Positions 5,670-7,682 of a stretch of 7,682 nucleotides of DNA are shown here, one piece after another. Below the pieces are notes generated by a model. The model was not told the origin of the DNA, made no database searches, and worked only from the letters and a program-made list of their open reading frames with translations. The stretch's first letter is position 1; each line of letters begins with the position of its first letter. The position numbers and the translations under genes are program-made. This DNA comes from Thiotrichales bacterium (GTDB taxonomy: Bacteria; Pseudomonadota; Gammaproteobacteria; Thiomicrospirales; Thiomicrospiraceae): NCBI GenBank assembly GCA_014763835.1, contig JACXUQ010000154.1:1-7682 (forward strand), in the 5' to 3' direction.

Positions 5670-6689
5670 ATGGATGATATTCTAAGTCAGGATGAAGTCG
5701 ATGCGCTCCTCCGCGGTGTAGGCGGAGGCGACATTGAAACCGAAGGTGACGATTCGGCAGGAACCACGTCAGCGAAAGTTTATGACTTTACTAATCAGGA
5801 ACGTATTGTTCGTGGTCGTTTGCCTGCCTTGGATATCATCAACGAGCGTTTTGCCCGTGGCTTTCAGCGCCATTTCAATGAAATGATTATGGCCAGTGTC
5901 GAGGTCACCCCCGGCGAGGTCAAGATCATCAAGATGATTGATTATCTGCGCAACCTTTTTGTACCCACCAGCCTTAATATTTACCGTATTAATCCTTTAA
6001 ATGGCGTGTCGTTGTTTACCTTGGATTCCAAACTGATTTTCACGGCGGTGGATATCTATTTTGGCGGCACTGGCCTGCTGCCTTTTAAAATCGAGGGGCG
6101 GGAATACACGCCGGTTGAGATGAGTATGGTTCGCAGCATTTTAGATATTTCTGCCGAAAACCTGCGCAAGGCGTGGGGGCCGGTCATGGATATCGAAGTG
6201 GAATACATGCATTCGGAGATGAATCCGAAATTTGCCGGAATTGTCGATCCCACGGATATGATCGTGGTCAGTCCTATCAACGTTCGTTTTGAAGGTGTTG
6301 AAGGGCGCGTCGACATTGTCATGCCCTATGCCATGCTGGAACCGATTCGCGACAAGCTCGAAGAGGGGATGCAAAATCTTCAGGGTGAAAGCGACAATCG
6401 CTGGTCACGCACCCTTAAGGAAGAGGCAAAGAATGTCGAAATTTCACTGAGCGCCAATCTATTGGAATTGCAGATGTATATCAGTGACTTGATGAAGATG
6501 GAGAAGGGCGACATTATTCCGATCGAAATGCCAAAACAGATTACGGTCAAGGCGGAAGGAATCTCCATTCTGCATGGTAAATTGGGTGAAAGCCGCAATA
6601 AGAAAGCGATTAAAATAGAGAAGATTTTGCATCATCCTGCTTATCAAGAACGCAGGATTGAGAATGTCAAGGAGTGGTATGATGAGTGA
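5670..6689 (+). CDS. fliM: Flagellar motor switch protein FliM
   Basis: FliM forms the middle of the C-ring and receives CheY-P, shifting the motor between rotation directions. The 339-residue product is full length (E. coli FliM is 334). The N-terminal CheY-binding peptide is ILSQDEVDALL (4-14), followed by a short acidic linker (about 18-35). The middle FliG-binding domain spans about 40-230 and carries the GGTG motif at 132-135 (FGGTGLLPF). A FliN-like C-terminal domain covers about 255-320 (ISLSANLLELQMYISDLMKM). A modest site, TAGGG (5657-5661), lies eight bases before the ATG. The last eight bases overlap the start of fliN, so the two C-ring genes are likely translationally coupled. Confidence 0.96.
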   Translation: MDDILSQDEVDALLRGVGGGDIETEGDDSAGTTSAKVYDFTNQERIVRGRLPALDIINERFARGFQRHFNEMIMASVEVTPGEVKIIKMIDYLRNLFVPTSLNIYRINPLNGVSLFTLDSKLIFTAVDIYFGGTGLLPFKIEGREYTPVEMSMVRSILDISAENLRKAWGPVMDIEVEYMHSEMNPKFAGIVDPTDMIVVSPINVRFEGVEGRVDIVMPYAMLEPIRDKLEEGMQNLQGESDNRWSRTLKEEAKNVEISLSANLLELQMYISDLMKMEKGDIIPIEMPKQITVKAEGISILHGKLGESRNKKAIKIEKILHHPAYQERRIENVKEWYDE

Positions 6690-7122
6690 TCAAGATGATT
6701 TGAGTGCGTGGGGTGATGCTCTGGCAGAACAGGCGGAGGCAGAAGCAGCAGCCGAAGATGATCCATGGGGGGCAGCCTTGAACGAACAGGCAGAAGCGGA
6801 AGCAGCCGCAACGAAATCTTCGTTGGATGCCCTTTCTGAGAGCCGTGGCAGCGGCGGCGAGAAAGTTGATCTTGATGTGCTGTTGGATATTCCCGTGACA
6901 TTGCAGTTGGAAATCGGCCGCACGAAAGTATCTATTCGCAATTTATTATCTTATACTCAGGGCTCTGTTATTGAGATGGACCGCTTGGCGGGCGAGCCGC
7001 TTGATCTGCTTGTAAATGGTACATTGATCGCACACGGCGAGGTTGTGGTGATTAACGACAAGTTTGGTGTGCGCTTGACGGATGTTATCAGTCCACAGGA
7101 TCGAATTAAAAAGTTGAAGTAA
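6682..7122 (+). CDS. fliN: Flagellar motor switch protein FliN
   Basis: FliN forms the base of the C-ring and docks the FliH/FliI export ATPase complex. From ATG 6682 the product is 146 residues. AAGGAG (6669-6674), inside the end of fliM, lies seven bases upstream, and an ATG at 6679 is also possible. The C-terminal switch domain (about 65-146) is canonical: VDLDVLLDIPVTLQLEIGRT, QGSVIEMDRLAGEPLDLLVNG, then GEVVVINDKFGVRLTDVISP. The N-terminal segment is unusual. The WGxALxEQ motif, which matches LWAEALSEQ at the E. coli FliN N-terminus, occurs twice, starting at residues 10 and 29. Each copy is followed by AEAEAAA. The stop codon overlaps the fliO start as TAATG. Confidence 0.95.
   Translation: MSDQDDLSAWGDALAEQAEAEAAAEDDPWGAALNEQAEAEAAATKSSLDALSESRGSGGEKVDLDVLLDIPVTLQLEIGRTKVSIRNLLSYTQGSVIEMDRLAGEPLDLLVNGTLIAHGEVVVINDKFGVRLTDVISPQDRIKKLK
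6709..6810 (+). repeat. Internal duplication in the FliN N-terminus, period 57 bp
   Basis: Two in-frame copies start at tryptophan codons 6709 and 6766. They encode WGDALAEQAEAEAAA and WGAALNEQAEAEAAA, so 13 of 15 residues are identical, while about 32 of 45 bases agree. Many differences are silent, so the duplication is not recent or the peptide is under constraint. Confidence 0.85.
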
Positions 7123-7649
7123 TGATGACGCTGAAGTGTAAAAAGGCATTCTTGAACGGCAAAAGAGGTTTTTTAAAACCTCTTTTTGTCTTTCTGGCGG
7201 CCTTTCAGCCTTTATGGGTTCGGGCCGAAGAATCCAAAGCGGAAATGAGTCAGATCGGCGCGAGTTTGTCGCAGCCGAGTGATTACTTTGTGCAGATTAT
7301 GCTTTCTTTGATTTTGGTATTGTTGATTATCTTTATCTCTGCCTGGCTATTGCGACGTTATGGACGTTTTCCTGGCGTCGCGGATGGAAACCTTAAGGTA
7401 TTGGGTGCCTTGTCGGTTGGACAGCGGGAACGAATCTTGTTGCTTCAAGTGGGTAGCGAGCAAATTTTGGTGGGGGTCACCAGTAGCAAAATTTCCACTT
7501 TGCACGAATTGAAAGAGCCTGTTGTGGTCACCGATCCGGTTAGAGGAGGTTTTTCGGAAAGGCTCCAGGAGGCTATGCTGCAACGAAAGTCCCAAACTAA
7601 CCATAATCATTCATCCAAAAGCGAACATGTCATTACTGAAAATTCTTAA
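7122..7649 (+). CDS. fliO: Flagellar biosynthetic protein FliO
   Basis: FliO is a membrane protein that helps assemble the FliP ring of the flagellar export gate but is not part of the final structure. The 175-residue product has an N-terminal signal-type helix (about 19-35, ending VRAEE), a short periplasmic stretch, one strong membrane helix (about 57-77), then LLRRYGRF. The FliO cytoplasmic domain follows at about 90-135 (LKVLGALSVGQRERILLLQVGSEQILVGVT, given in two parts: LKVLGALSVGQRERILL and LQVGSEQILVGVT). The tail is polar and His/Ser-rich. The start at 7122 overlaps the fliN stop by one base (TAATG), implying coupling. An alternative TTG at 7152, with AAAAGG five bases before it, would give a shorter signal. 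Either way, a perfect inverted repeat (7161-7186) lies in the signal-peptide codons. The end overlaps fliP by 23 bases. Confidence 0.9.
   Translation: MMTLKCKKAFLNGKRGFLKPLFVFLAAFQPLWVRAEESKAEMSQIGASLSQPSDYFVQIMLSLILVLLIIFISAWLLRRYGRFPGVADGNLKVLGALSVGQRERILLLQVGSEQILVGVTSSKISTLHELKEPVVVTDPVRGGFSERLQEAMLQRKSQTNHNHSSKSEHVITENS
7161..7187 (+). promoter_or_regulatory. Terminator-like perfect hairpin inside the start of fliO
   Basis: AAAAGAGGTTTT (7161-7172) and AAAACCTCTTTT (7175-7186) form a 12-bp perfect inverted repeat separated by TT. The closing pair would open to give an 11-bp stem and a four-base loop. An A tract on the left and a five-T tract on the right give the shape of an intrinsic terminator usable in both directions. 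The GC core is only four pairs, so it is weak. It lies about 40 bases after the fliN stop, within fliO codons, so it could act as partial terminator, attenuator or RNA-stability element between the C-ring and export-gate genes. Function is inferred. Confidence 0.6.
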
Positions 7650-7682
7650 GTATTCCGTTTTTTTGTTTTGGATAGGCTTCCC
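7627..7682 (+). CDS. fliP: Flagellar export gate protein FliP, N-terminal fragment (cut by window end)
   Basis: An ATG at 7627 opens a frame with 18 complete codons before the window ends: MSLLKILKYSVFLFWIGF. This is a charged start followed by a hydrophobic stretch, as expected for the cleavable signal peptide of FliP, the main subunit of the FliPQR export gate. It overlaps the end of fliO by 23 bases. The identification rests mainly on position after fliO and the signal-like start, because none of the conserved FliP core is visible. Confidence 0.75.
   Translation, partial: MSLLKILKYSVFLFWIGF

Overview
This window is part of a large flagellar gene cluster. Every supported gene lies on the + strand, in the order fliJ, fliK, a short chemoreceptor-like gene (mcp), motA, motB (5'-truncated), fliL, fliM, fliN, fliO and the first codons of fliP. 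The fliK-fliL-M-N-O-P order, the FliM and FliN sequence types and a sigma-54 promoter upstream of fliK all point to a polarly flagellated gammaproteobacterium. G+C is close to one half, judged by eye. A marine sulfur oxidiser of the Thiomicrospira/Hydrogenovibrio kind would fit, but that is a guess and the sequence does not settle it.

Layout. Positions 1-99 hold one copy of a repeat with a strong palindrome, and the window opens inside it. fliJ (export chaperone) follows, then a 92-base gap with a near-consensus sigma-54 promoter, then fliK (hook-length control). Next comes a three-gene block that usually sits elsewhere: an MCP-like gene with no ligand-binding domain, motA (stator) and motB (stator). 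Between motA and motB (4118-4219) lies a second copy of the repeat. Its flanking arm is inverted relative to the first copy, and its palindrome runs directly into the middle of what should be the MotB transmembrane helix. fliL, fliM (C-ring switch), fliN (C-ring switch), fliO (export-gate assembly) and fliP (export gate) follow with short gaps or small overlaps, as in a co-transcribed operon.

How the genes work together. FliJ serves the export ATPase, FliK sets hook length and switches export specificity, and FliO/FliP build the export gate. FliM/FliN form the switch that reads CheY-P, MotA/MotB generate torque and FliL supports the stator. A receptor-like protein placed among these suggests a link between motor and signalling, but this is only inferred from position.

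The points most worth attention are: (1) the two related palindromic elements bracketing fliJ-fliK-mcp-motA; (2) the apparent loss of the MotB N-terminus, including its proton-binding aspartate, exactly where the second element ends; (3) a perfect 12-bp inverted repeat resembling a terminator inside the start of fliO; (4) a duplicated N-terminal motif in FliN; and (5) the minimal chemoreceptor. No RNA genes, CRISPR arrays, transposases or supported minus-strand genes were seen.
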